Shown here in pieces: positions 28,197 to 36,602 of a stretch of DNA of 51,231 nt. The notes under the pieces were generated by a model, which did no database searches, was not told the origin of the DNA, and saw only the letters and a program-made list of their open reading frames with translations. Made by a program: the position numbers and the translations under genes. The first letter of the stretch is position 1. Every line of letters begins with the position of its first letter. The DNA comes from Halothiobacillus sp. 35-54-62 (lineage in GTDB: Bacteria; Pseudomonadota; Gammaproteobacteria; Halothiobacillales; Halothiobacillaceae). Location of the stretch: positions 1 to 51,231 of the forward strand of contig NCFS01000014.1 in assembly GCA_002281295.1 (NCBI GenBank), given 5' to 3'.

Positions 28197-28331
28197 CTCC
28201 AGATTTTAAAAACATCTGGCCTTATACCGCGCAATTAATCGCGCTAAGGCCAGTGTGATGGGGGGTGTTCGCGACCAAACACCCCCAACGCCTCACCAAG
28301 GTTGTCGCATGGGACACAGCTTGATAAGGCG
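28197..28331 (-). promoter_or_regulatory. Structured 5' leader of rplY
   Basis: Three successive hairpins lie between the predicted promoter and the rplY start. (a) 28289-28331: nested helices CGCCT/AGGCG, CAAG/CTTG and TGTC/GACA with small internal loops. (b) 28261-28286: nine perfect pairs, GGGGGTGTT/AACACCCCC, loop of 8. (c) 28216-28253: nine perfect pairs, CTGGCCTTA/TAAGGCCAG, plus an inner GCGC/GCGC. A competing small hairpin, CCAGAT (28199-28204) with ATCTGG (28214-28219), uses part of (c) and two bases of the ribosome site. The pairings are seen directly. Regulation, perhaps by L25 itself as reported for E. coli rplY, is inference. Confidence 0.55.
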
Positions 28332-28335
28332 CAAA

Positions 28336-28364
28336 ATTATAGAGGAATCAATCGAGAATAGCCA
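28336..28364 (-). promoter_or_regulatory. Probable sigma-70 promoter of rplY
   Basis: On the minus strand a perfect TATAAT (complement at 28336-28341) has a weak -35, TGGCTA (28359-28364), 17 bases upstream. Initiation would be near 28330. The promoter lies just after the prs stop, giving rplY its own start site besides read-through. Confidence 0.5.
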
Positions 28365-28396
28365 GAAAATCAGCCAGTTCAAGCGGATAATGGGTA

Positions 28397-29356
28397 TTAG
28401 TCGTTGTAGAGGGAGCTCACCGATTCGTCGGTGTGGATGCGTCGAATGGTTTCAGCCAGCATGCCAGCCACTGAGAGCACGCGGATTTTTTGGCACTGCT
28501 GCGCCTCAAGCTTGAGCGGAATGGAGTCGGTGACAACCAATTCATCCAGATCTGAACCATTGATATTGTCAATCGCATCGCCCGATAAAATGGCATGGGT
28601 GGCATAAGCTACGACCTTTTTGGCGCCATGTTTTTTGAGTGCGCTGGCCGCTTTGCACAAAGTGCCGGCGGTATCAACCATATCATCCACAATGATGCAG
28701 GTTTTATCGCGCACTTCGCCAATAATGTGCATCACTTGAGACACGTTAGGGCGTGGGCGGCGTTTGTCAATAATGGCGAGGTCTGAATCATCTAGGCGTT
28801 TGGCGACAGCGCGGGCTCGAACCACCCCGCCCACATCGGGCGATACGACAATCAGATCATTGTATTTTTGGCGCCAAATATCGCCCAATAAAATAGGGGA
28901 GGCGTAAACGTTATCTACGGGGATGTCGAAAAAGCCTTGAATTTGATCGGCGTGTAAATCTACGGTGAGAATACGATCAACCCCAACGCTTTGGAGCATA
29001 TTGGCAACGACTTTCGCGCTGATGGGTACGCGGGCGGATCGCACGCGGCGGTCTTGGCGTGAATAACCGTAGTAGGGGATAACCGCGGTTATGCGATAAG
29101 CCGATGCACGGCGTAACGCATCCACCATGACCATGAGTTCCATGATGTTGTCATTGGTGGGATCGCAGGTTGGTTGAACGATGAAAATATCTCGTCCGCG
29201 AACATTTTCCAAAATTTCAACGAAGCTTTCGCCATCGCTAAATCGGGAAACCGTGGCTTGACCAAGTTGTATATCAAGGCTTTCAACAACACGCTCGGCG
29301 AGTGCTCGATTTGCGTTGCCAGAAAATACCATCAGGGTTCTTTGGATTGTCATCAT
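28397..29356 (-). CDS. prs: Ribose-phosphate pyrophosphokinase (PRPP synthetase)
   Basis: 319 residues from the first of two adjacent ATGs (29356); the second (29353) is better spaced from GGAAG (29358-29362 on the plus axis). Conserved segments: [32 protein letters not shown], and the PRPP-binding loop [13 protein letters not shown]. It makes PRPP for nucleotide, histidine and tryptophan synthesis. The start lies only 13 bases after the 3' end of tRNA-Gln, so message and tRNA are very probably cut from one transcript. Confidence 0.96.
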   Translation of the reverse strand: MMTIQRTLMVFSGNANRALAERVVESLDIQLGQATVSRFSDGESFVEILENVRGRDIFIVQPTCDPTNDNIMELMVMVDALRRASAYRITAVIPYYGYSRQDRRVRSARVPISAKVVANMLQSVGVDRILTVDLHADQIQGFFDIPVDNVYASPILLGDIWRQKYNDLIVVSPDVGGVVRARAVAKRLDDSDLAIIDKRRPRPNVSQVMHIIGEVRDKTCIIVDDMVDTAGTLCKAASALKKHGAKKVVAYATHAILSGDAIDNINGSDLDELVVTDSIPLKLEAQQCQKIRVLSVAGMLAETIRRIHTDESVSSLYND

Positions 29357-29369
29357 TCTTCCGGGAATT

Positions 29370-29446
29370 TGGCTGGGCCGCTAGGATTCGAACCTAGGTA
29401 TGCTGGGATCAAAACCCAGTGCCTTAACCAACTTGGCGACGGCCCA
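29370..29446 (-). tRNA. tRNA-Gln (anticodon UUG), CCA encoded
   Basis: 77 bases. Read on the minus strand, the acceptor TGGGCCG pairs fully with CGGCCCA, followed by discriminator G and encoded CCA. The anticodon stem CTGGG/CCCAG holds the loop TTTTGAT with anticodon TTG. The T arm has CCTAG-GTTCGAA-TCCTAGG-like pairing with the standard TTCGAAT loop. It sits between ispE and prs, as in Pseudomonas. Confidence 0.96.
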
Positions 29447-29462
29447 AACGAAAGAGGAGCGC

Positions 29463-29491
29463 ATCTTAACGAAGCATTTGGGCTTTGCCAA
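29463..29491 (-). promoter_or_regulatory. Promoter of tRNA-Gln (and prs)
   Basis: On the minus strand, TTGGCA (29486-29491) and TAAGAT (29463-29468) are exactly 17 bases apart, followed by a GC-rich discriminator (GCGCTCC), typical of stable-RNA promoters. Initiation near 29456 is about 10 bases before the tRNA. Confidence 0.6.
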
Positions 29492-29525
29492 GTCTTTTGC
29501 GCAATATTTTTAATGTTTTGTGCAT

Positions 29526-30446
29526 TCATGCCGTTGCACACGCAGGCGTCACAAAGGCTTTTGCCACGATTACCCGCTTGGCCGCCTTGATTTCATTCAG
29601 AATATTGGCGGCGATACGCTGACCTTCCGCCTCGCTTTCAACCGGTGCAAAAAGGCAGGCGCCACTGCCGGTTAAGCGGGCAAAGCCGGCTTGGGCGCGC
29701 AGGGCATGAAAGCAGTCGTTGATGGCGGTGGATTCTTGGCATGCAATGGGCTCAAAGGCATTGCCGGCCTGTGTTTGCCAATGAGATAAGGTGTATGGGG
29801 CATCCTGTTTTGGGGTGTCGCGGCATAGTTGCGGGTGGGCAAACCCATGGCGCGTTAAAAGAACTGATTGCGGCACAACCACAACAAACCATTCGGTATT
29901 GGGCGGGCGTGTCATCGGCGTTATGCGCTCACCCACGCCTTCAGCCCACGCGCCGGTCTGGTTGATGAATACAGGCACATCGGCACCCAATCGCACCGCT
30001 AATTCAAGGAGCTGAGGTTGCGATAAATCAAGCGCCCAAAGGCGATTTAAGGCCAGTAATGTTGTGGCAGCGGCAGAAGAGCCGCCCCCCATGCCGCCGC
30101 CGATGGGGGTATTTTTTTGCAGGAGAATATTTGCGCCGAGGGGCGATTTTCCTTGCTCAATAGCGATTTGTTGTAACGCGATTGCGGCGCGATAGATGAG
30201 GTCATCTTGAATAATAGGCGGTTGCTGCAAAATGGACTCATCGCCCGCTTGCCACTGCACGGTGATTTGTGGCGTTTGGCTTGCATCAATTTGCAGCCAA
30301 TCACCGTACTCGATGAGCTGAAAGTAGGTTTGCAGCTCGTGATAGCCTTGAAACTTGCCTTCTGTTATTTGCCCATTGATATGCAGGAATAAGTTAAGTT
30401 TGGCAGGGGCGAGCCCACGGTAGGATTGAGCCGGGATGCCGCTCAC
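29526..30446 (-). CDS. ispE: 4-diphosphocytidyl-2-C-methyl-D-erythritol kinase
   Basis: 306 residues, GHMP kinase family. APAKLNLFLHI at the N-terminus and PIGGGMGGGSSAAATTLLALN form the ATP-binding site; LTGSGACLF is the third GHMP motif. It carries out the ATP-dependent step of the MEP isoprenoid pathway. Its start overlaps the lolB stop by ATGA, so it is translationally coupled to lolB. Confidence 0.95.
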   Translation of the reverse strand: MSGIPAQSYRGLAPAKLNLFLHINGQITEGKFQGYHELQTYFQLIEYGDWLQIDASQTPQITVQWQAGDESILQQPPIIQDDLIYRAAIALQQIAIEQGKSPLGANILLQKNTPIGGGMGGGSSAAATTLLALNRLWALDLSQPQLLELAVRLGADVPVFINQTGAWAEGVGERITPMTRPPNTEWFVVVVPQSVLLTRHGFAHPQLCRDTPKQDAPYTLSHWQTQAGNAFEPIACQESTAINDCFHALRAQAGFARLTGSGACLFAPVESEAEGQRIAANILNEIKAAKRVIVAKAFVTPACATA

Positions 30447-31096
30447 GGCTGTGGCTCAGGGGCAATAGGGGGCACAGACCATGAATCAACAATTAGCTTG
30501 AGCGTCACATTATCTTTGCTTACGTTGATTTTTTTGGGCAGGGCGATGGGGGCAGCCGCAGGGGGCATATATTGCTCATATTCGATTGTCCAGCCCGAAT
30601 CATGCAGGGTTTGTAGCAACCCTTGCGCGTTAAGGTTAAAGGTGACCTTGGGTTGGTGGGGAATGCCCCGAATCCAATCGGGCAAAGCGGCAAGGGGGAT
30701 TTGCCAGCCGGTGAGTTTGGCGATGGTGGCTTGGGGATCTTGGGTGATTTCTTGATTACCCGAGGAATCGGTAATCATCATCAAATGCGGTTGCCCCTTG
30801 AGTTCCACGACGCCCTGGTTGAGCGGGGCGCTGAGTGTGATTCGTGAAAAATCGCCGGTTTGTTTCCAATCGAGATTAACGGTGCCGCCTTGGTTTTCTG
30901 TGCGGATGGCAATGCGCCCAAGGCACTGCCAATCTTGCAGGTTTTTAATGACCAGCGCATGGCGTTGCCAGGTGGGCATTAAACTCTGCTGCTCTGCCGT
31001 GGATAATTCGGGCTGAAGGGGTATTTGAGCGCAACCGGCTAATAACCCGATTAAAACACTGCCGAGGGCCGCAAACTTTATTCGAGCAGGGTTCAT
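30443..31096 (-). CDS. lolB: Outer-membrane lipoprotein insertion factor LolB
   Basis: 217 residues. The signal peptide ends in the lipobox LLAGC with acyl-cysteine C22. The LolB domain includes WQCLGRIAIRTENQGGTVNLDWKQ and a C-terminal VKLIVDSW-like strand (TLKLIVDSW). LolB receives lipoproteins from LolA and inserts them in the outer membrane. It is flanked by the usual partners ispE (downstream) and a TPR lipoprotein gene (upstream), both with 4-bp overlaps. Confidence 0.93.
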   Translation of the reverse strand: MNPARIKFAALGSVLIGLLAGCAQIPLQPELSTAEQQSLMPTWQRHALVIKNLQDWQCLGRIAIRTENQGGTVNLDWKQTGDFSRITLSAPLNQGVVELKGQPHLMMITDSSGNQEITQDPQATIAKLTGWQIPLAALPDWIRGIPHQPKVTFNLNAQGLLQTLHDSGWTIEYEQYMPPAAAPIALPKKINVSKDNVTLKLIVDSWSVPPIAPEPQP

Positions 31097-32895
31097 TGAT
31101 CGGTTTCGGGTACGTTAAGCAGGAGCTCTGGGGCGAATTTTTTTACCGCCTCTTGCAACACCGGCAGGTTTGGATTAAGCCCCAATGCCCGCTGCCATAT
31201 AGCTTTGGCCTCATCGGGTTTGTTTTGATGCCAGAGCACGATGCCCCAATGGGCGCCTATTTCAGGGTCGGGGGTTAATTTAAATGCCTGCTGTAGCGTT
31301 TCCGCCGCTTCACTGAGTTTGCCTTGGCGATAATAAACCCAGCCCAAGCTATCGAGATAGGCGGCGTTATCGGGCTCAAGGGTTAGGGCTTTTTGGACTA
31401 ATTGCTCGGCTTCATTCAGGTTGATATGTTCGTCGGCCAAGGTAAAACCAAGTGCATTGAGCGCAGCGGCATTGTTGGGGTCCTCTTCAATGACTTGCCT
31501 TAACGCATCACGCGCCTCAATACTGCGGTTGAGTTTGAGTAACAGCATGGCGCGTTGCAGTTGAATATCTGCGGTGCCGGGCCACAGGGTTGCCGCCTCG
31601 GTGAGCAGGGTGAGCGATTCTTGATCTAGCCCTTGAGATTGAAGAAGCCCGGCTTTGGCAAGAGTGAGCCGTTGCTTGTCGGCCACATCAATGGGGGCTG
31701 CCAGCGCAATATCTAAGCTTTGCAAGGCGCCGGTCATATCATCTGATTGCGCATAGGCGGCGGCCATTAAAATACGCGCTTCGGCGTAATGATCGCTTGT
31801 AGGCGCAATGTGATTAAAGTGTTTGATCGCGACATTAAGCTGATTGGCTTGGGCGGCTAAACGGCCGAGCAGAAGCTGCGCGAGATTGCGCTGGCCAGGT
31901 ATTTTTTCTAATTTAAGCAGGGCTTTTTGCGCGAGGGTGGGGCGCTCAATTTGTAAGGAGAATAAAGCGAGATTGCGAAGTTGCGCCGGGTCTTTTATCG
32001 GTTTGCGTAAAAGCGCTTCAATGAGTTTTCCGGCTTGATGCGCATTGCCCGCGCGCACATAAGCTTCAATTAAGCCTGTGGTATAGCGATCGGTGTTGGG
32101 AAATTGCCGGTTGGCTAGTTTCAGCGCATCAATTAAGCCGGTTTGATCACCCGCTTGGCTCATGGCGACAATTAAGATGTCGTACGCTGTTTCATTACTC
32201 GGATCGAGCGCAATAATTTGCCGCGCGGCATTAATGGCTGTTTGGGTTCGGCCAAATTTAAGCTCAAGCTTGGCCACAATTAATTGCGCGGCCACCACGT
32301 TAGGAAATTGCTGGGCGAGATGATCGGTGTAGCGAATCGCGAGCGCCTGCGGAACATTTTTATCAAGATAGGCGCCCAGCTCATTAAAAACAGCCGTATC
32401 GTTGGTGCCGGCGCGGTGTAGCCACTGGGTTAATGCTTGATCTGCGGCCGGAAAGTTATCGAGCTGTAGGGCGCTTACCGTTAGCGTTGCGGCAGCTTTG
32501 TCTGAACTGGGGGCTTGTTGCACCCAGCGTTGGGCTGTTTTAAACGCTAAATCATAGCGCTTGGCAATCAGCGTAATTTGCGCCGCCCGCGCCAAAATAG
32601 CCACTTCATCTGAGTTTTGTGCCGCCGCATAATAAAAATCGGCTGACTGCGTTAAATGATCGGCCTGCCCCTCAAGCTCGCCCGCCATAATCAGATAAAT
32701 CGGATTTTTTTCGATCTCGGCCCGCGTGTGGGCGAGTTGCTCGGGTGTTTGCGTGCGAATGTTAGGCTGTTGCGCTTCGGCTGGAGCCACAGGCTGCTGC
32801 ACTGCCAAAGGCGCCCCTGCGGTTAGCGTGCTGCACCCGGGTAATGCCAGTGACATTGCCAAGAAGAGGGGGGATAAACTCATGAGCTCGCGCAT
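31093..32895 (-). CDS. TPR-repeat lipoprotein
   Basis: 600 residues. A signal peptide with lipobox ALPGC puts acyl-cysteine C21 at the start of the mature protein, so it is probably anchored in the outer membrane. The rest is a long array of helical TPR-type repeats; the clearest are near the C-terminus (AALNALGFTLADE, AAYLDSLGWVYYRQGKLSEAAETL, EIGAHWGIVLWHQNKPDEAKAIW). A large TPR gene next to lolB is common in gammaproteobacteria and is usually of unknown function. It is the first gene of the TPR-lolB-ispE operon; no clear promoter was found before it. Confidence 0.88.
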   Translation of the reverse strand: MRELMSLSPLFLAMSLALPGCSTLTAGAPLAVQQPVAPAEAQQPNIRTQTPEQLAHTRAEIEKNPIYLIMAGELEGQADHLTQSADFYYAAAQNSDEVAILARAAQITLIAKRYDLAFKTAQRWVQQAPSSDKAAATLTVSALQLDNFPAADQALTQWLHRAGTNDTAVFNELGAYLDKNVPQALAIRYTDHLAQQFPNVVAAQLIVAKLELKFGRTQTAINAARQIIALDPSNETAYDILIVAMSQAGDQTGLIDALKLANRQFPNTDRYTTGLIEAYVRAGNAHQAGKLIEALLRKPIKDPAQLRNLALFSLQIERPTLAQKALLKLEKIPGQRNLAQLLLGRLAAQANQLNVAIKHFNHIAPTSDHYAEARILMAAAYAQSDDMTGALQSLDIALAAPIDVADKQRLTLAKAGLLQSQGLDQESLTLLTEAATLWPGTADIQLQRAMLLLKLNRSIEARDALRQVIEEDPNNAAALNALGFTLADEHINLNEAEQLVQKALTLEPDNAAYLDSLGWVYYRQGKLSEAAETLQQAFKLTPDPEIGAHWGIVLWHQNKPDEAKAIWQRALGLNPNLPVLQEAVKKFAPELLLNVPETDQ

Positions 32896-33027
32896 GTCGT
32901 ATAGGGTCTCAATGCAAATTTAGGGGCGGGTGATTCAACGATCACCAAGTTAAAAATTAGCTTTAGTGTAGCGGTTCGTTCGGCTTTGCGCTTGTATGGA
33001 ACCTCTGATCAAATCCCTTGTGGCCGA

Positions 33028-33127
33028 GACGGGCTTTTGAGGGATGAGCCGCAAGGCGCGGTGCTAAACGAATGGTTATTCCATTCGTGAGTGCCGCAAC
33101 ACAGCGGATCGCCCTCAAAAGCCCGTC
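33028..33127. repeat. Large fold-back (inverted) repeat, possibly a dispersed element
   Basis: The outer arms are a perfect 16-bp inverted repeat: 33028-33043 (begins GACGGGCTTTTG) and 33112-33127. At the centre is a perfect 8-bp hairpin, ACGAATGG (33068-33075) and CCATTCGT (33081-33088), loop TTATT. The segments between can pair in part (CCGC/GCGG). A third pair, CCCATGC (33127-33133) and GCATGGG (33158-33164), follows. It lies in the 359-base gap 32896-33254, which holds no convincing gene. The architecture suits a MITE-like or REP-like repeat; copies elsewhere in the genome cannot be seen from this window. Confidence 0.7.
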
Positions 33128-33175
33128 CCATGCGGGTTGCTGCCCCGTGTCTATCCAGCATGGGGGGCTCATGAT

Positions 33176-33208
33176 TAAAAATGGCAGGGAATACCCCTGC
33201 CATTTAAT
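33176..33208 (-). terminator. Terminator of the RND efflux operon
   Basis: A perfect 9-bp stem, ATGGCAGGG (33181-33189) with CCCTGCCAT (33195-33203), loop of 5. Read on the minus strand it is followed by TTTTTAAT. It lies 50 bases after the permease stop. Confidence 0.8.
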
Positions 33209-33254
33209 GGTGTCACCCGTTTTATTGGCGCTTGAATTTTTTTAAATCTTCTTT

Positions 33255-36200
33255 TTACAATATCGCTGGGTTGCTTGCATCTTTTTGTTTTTGCTGGCGA
33301 ATTTGAATATCTAACTGCCAGAAGTAATACAAAATCGGGATGACCACCAAGGTTAATAAGGTTGACGCGAGGGTGCCGAATATCAATGAAACCGCGAGGC
33401 CGCCGAAGACGGGATCGGTCACCATAACGGCTGACCCAAAAATAATGGCTAGGGCGGTAAGTAAAATGGGGCGGAATCGCACGGCGCCAGCGGTGATGAC
33501 AGATTCTTTGAGCGCAAACCCTTGCTTTCGGTAATCTAAGATAAAATCAATCAAAAGCAACGAGTTGCGGACAACAACCCCCGCGAGTGCGATAAACCCA
33601 ATCATTGAGGTGGCATTAAACGGCATGTTAAAAAGCCAGTGGCCGGGGAAAATGCCCACCAAGGTGAGGGGAATGGCGCCCATCACAATCACGGGCAGCA
33701 TGAAGGATTGGTAATAGCCCACAAGCAAAAGGTAAATAAAGATTAAGGCCACGATGAATGCCGCGCCGAGATCCCGAAATACATCCAGCGTGAGTCGCAT
33801 GTCGCCACCCCAAAGGAGCTGATAGCGGTCAATATCTTGGGGTTGCTCATCGACAAAACCCAAGTTACCGGTAGTAAGGGTGACGTTGTTGGCTAACTTC
33901 ATGTCGTTGAGCCATTGATTGAGCGTTAAGGTGGCGTACACCGGCGAGCTGCCGAGCAAATCGCCTTGCACATAAACCACATCATGCTGATCTTGATCCA
34001 AAATCGGTTTAGCAACGCTGGATTTAACAATATCCACCAAGCTGCCGATGGGGATTTGTTTGCCATTCGCGGCGGTGATTGTCAGATCGCGCACTTGCTG
34101 AATATTGGCACGATCACTTTGCGGTAAGCGCACCACAATATTAATCGGCTCGGCCGAATGCGCTTCGTGCAAAGACCCCACCGTTGTGCCCTGAACATAG
34201 GTGTGAATGAGCTGGGCGATTTGTGCGGGCGCAACCCCAGATTGCATGGCTTTTTGGCGATCGACCGTAATAAGGTATTCCGGCGCGGTGGTGGTGATGC
34301 TGTCATCGACGTTAATCATACCGTACACATCGCTGAACTTGGCTTTCACCTCATTGGCAATGGCGCGTAGTTCGGCGTAATTAGGCCCATGAATTCGCGC
34401 CAAAATTTGGGACCGCACCGGTGGGCCAGGTGGGGTGAGATAGAGTTTGACCAAAGCCGGCTTAGCCGCTTCACGAACCGTTTTAAGCTCGTGCCAAATT
34501 TTTGCCGCCACCACTTCGGTATCGGGCCTGTGATGTTCTGAGATGATATTGACGCGAATTTGGGCAATATTGCTGCTTTCTCGCATCATATCGCCGCGCA
34601 CCATGCCCGCGAAGGTGAGCGGTGCCGTGCGCCCAATGAATGTTTGATAGTTCGTTACATAAGGGCTTGCCGCCAACACATGCACCACGTTATCGACCAC
34701 GCGCGCGGTTTCATCTAGCGCCGTGCCCGCAGGGGTATCCACCTCCATCACAAACGTGCTGACATTGCCTTCGGGCAGCATTTTAAGGCTGACCCCACCG
34801 GCACTTAAGGGGCCGTTCATCCCCGCTGGGCGAATGAATTGCCACGCCGGCATCACCATAGAGGCGAGCATGAGCAATAACACAAGGATCAAGAAAAATA
34901 AGGAGATAGCCCGGCTGCCAAGCAAAGGTTTGATCACGGCGGTGTACCCGCGCTGTAAAATATCCGGCTTGTGCGGTTCATGGCCATGCGCTTCCCGATC
35001 GGCAATTTGTTTGCTCGCCTTGCCGCCTAACCAACGATAAGCAGCCCACGGCACAACGATATAGGCCAGTAATAACGAGGCGACCATGGCGATCGGCACG
35101 TTAATGGGAATGGGCAACATAAAGGGCCCCATCATGCCGGATACAAACGCCATGGGCACAAAGGCGAAAATAACGGCGATGGTGGCGATGTTGGTGGGGT
35201 TGCCAATTTCATTGGTTGCGCGGATGAGCAAATCACCAAATGTTTTCTCGGTGCCTTCGTGAATGTGTCGGTGGATGTTTTCAATCACCACAATGGCGGC
35301 ATCCACCAACAAGCCCAGCGATAATATGAGCGCGAACAAGGAGATACGGTTAATAGTTTGGCCAATCACAAAGCCTACGCCTAAAACCACGAATAAAGTT
35401 AGCGGCACGGTTAAGGTAACGATCAGCGCTTCACGCCAGCCTAAAAAGAAAAATAAAATAATGAGCACGACCAAAACGGCAATGGCCAAATGCTCCATGA
35501 GCAAATTAACGGCATCATCGGCGCGCTTGCCGTAATCGCGGGTGACGGTAACATCCACATCATGCGGCACCATTTGGCGCTCAACCACGGCTAATTTATC
35601 GAGCACCCGTTGGGTGACCGTCACCGCATTGGCGCCCGCCCGTTTGCCAATAGCCAGAGTTACGGCGGGGGTGGATTGGCCTACCGCTTTATTATTTTCA
35701 TTGCCATGTCCATTGCCTTGGCCATAACCAAAGGCGGAAAACTGCTCGTTTTGCTCGGGGGCAATTTGAATGGTGGCCACATCGCGCAAAAATACGGGGC
35801 GCTGATTGTGTTCGCCAATAATGATCTCGCCCAAATCGCTTACGTTGGAGAATGCGGCATCGACCCGCAGCGCGGTAAGCTCGTTGTTATTAACTAAAGC
35901 GCCGCCCGGTAACACCACATTCGAGGCTTTGAGTAAGTTAATCACGGTATCTAACGCAATGCCGGTGCTGCTTAATTTTTGCGGATTAATCTCGACGCTC
36001 AAAATCTCACGATGACCACCAATCACGCTGCTGTTCCCCACATCGGGTACGCTTTGGAGTTGATCTAAAACCCGCGCGCCCAGTTCACGCAAAGCCACAC
36101 CATCCATATGCGCGGAGCTTAAAGTGATGGTCATAACCGGCACATCGGTAATGCCAATACTTTTAACAATTGGTTGGCTTGTGCCTTGCGGTAATTTATC

Positions 36201-36602
36201 CATGTTTCGGCTGAGCTGGTTATAGAGCAGCAGCAAGCTGCGCTCTTCATCACTGCCGACTTTAAATGAAACGGTCACAATGCCCATGTCATTAACCGCA
36301 TAGCCATAGGTGTGATCCACCCCTTTGATGCTGGCCATAATGGCTTCTAAGGGCTTAACGACTTGCTCTTGAATTTGCTGGGCACTATTACCCACCCGCT
36401 GCACTAAAATTTGTGCCCCAGGCACCACAATTTCAGGGTTGTATAAGCGGGGCGTAATAAAAAATGCCATTAACCCGAATAAAGTCAGGGCGATCATAAT
36501 CAGCGCGGTAATCTTCGAGCGCATAAAACTACGGGCTAATTTGCCCGCAAGGTTTAAAGCGGGCTCTGGCGTGGGGGGATTATTTTTAAGATTCTCGCTC
36601 AT
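33255..36602 (-). CDS. RND efflux pump, inner-membrane permease subunit
   Basis: 1115 residues, a full-length RND permease with two halves, each with a large periplasmic domain. The first span is near residues 33-52. The TM4 motif reads GLLVDAAIVVIEN with D434: drug-type pumps such as AcrB have two Asp here, while this one has Asp-Ala, as in CusA-like pumps. An unusual Gly/Asn/His-rich stretch (GYGQGNGHGNENN) lies near residues 288-300 in the first periplasmic domain. It should drive proton-coupled export with the adaptor and outer-membrane factor encoded upstream. The substrate is unknown. The start overlaps the adaptor stop by ATGA. Confidence 0.93.
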   Translation of the reverse strand: MSENLKNNPPTPEPALNLAGKLARSFMRSKITALIMIALTLFGLMAFFITPRLYNPEIVVPGAQILVQRVGNSAQQIQEQVVKPLEAIMASIKGVDHTYGYAVNDMGIVTVSFKVGSDEERSLLLLYNQLSRNMDKLPQGTSQPIVKSIGITDVPVMTITLSSAHMDGVALRELGARVLDQLQSVPDVGNSSVIGGHREILSVEINPQKLSSTGIALDTVINLLKASNVVLPGGALVNNNELTALRVDAAFSNVSDLGEIIIGEHNQRPVFLRDVATIQIAPEQNEQFSAFGYGQGNGHGNENNKAVGQSTPAVTLAIGKRAGANAVTVTQRVLDKLAVVERQMVPHDVDVTVTRDYGKRADDAVNLLMEHLAIAVLVVLIILFFFLGWREALIVTLTVPLTLFVVLGVGFVIGQTINRISLFALILSLGLLVDAAIVVIENIHRHIHEGTEKTFGDLLIRATNEIGNPTNIATIAVIFAFVPMAFVSGMMGPFMLPIPINVPIAMVASLLLAYIVVPWAAYRWLGGKASKQIADREAHGHEPHKPDILQRGYTAVIKPLLGSRAISLFFLILVLLLMLASMVMPAWQFIRPAGMNGPLSAGGVSLKMLPEGNVSTFVMEVDTPAGTALDETARVVDNVVHVLAASPYVTNYQTFIGRTAPLTFAGMVRGDMMRESSNIAQIRVNIISEHHRPDTEVVAAKIWHELKTVREAAKPALVKLYLTPPGPPVRSQILARIHGPNYAELRAIANEVKAKFSDVYGMINVDDSITTTAPEYLITVDRQKAMQSGVAPAQIAQLIHTYVQGTTVGSLHEAHSAEPINIVVRLPQSDRANIQQVRDLTITAANGKQIPIGSLVDIVKSSVAKPILDQDQHDVVYVQGDLLGSSPVYATLTLNQWLNDMKLANNVTLTTGNLGFVDEQPQDIDRYQLLWGGDMRLTLDVFRDLGAAFIVALIFIYLLLVGYYQSFMLPVIVMGAIPLTLVGIFPGHWLFNMPFNATSMIGFIALAGVVVRNSLLLIDFILDYRKQGFALKESVITAGAVRFRPILLTALAIIFGSAVMVTDPVFGGLAVSLIFGTLASTLLTLVVIPILYYFWQLDIQIRQQKQKDASNPAIL

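Noticed and set aside
32963-33203. Two overlapping minus-strand frames (about 65-70 codons) inside the 32896-33254 gap
   Set aside because: They run through the arms of the fold-back repeat, lack ribosome sites, and their translations are what an inverted repeat produces by chance. The repeat explains the region better than a gene.
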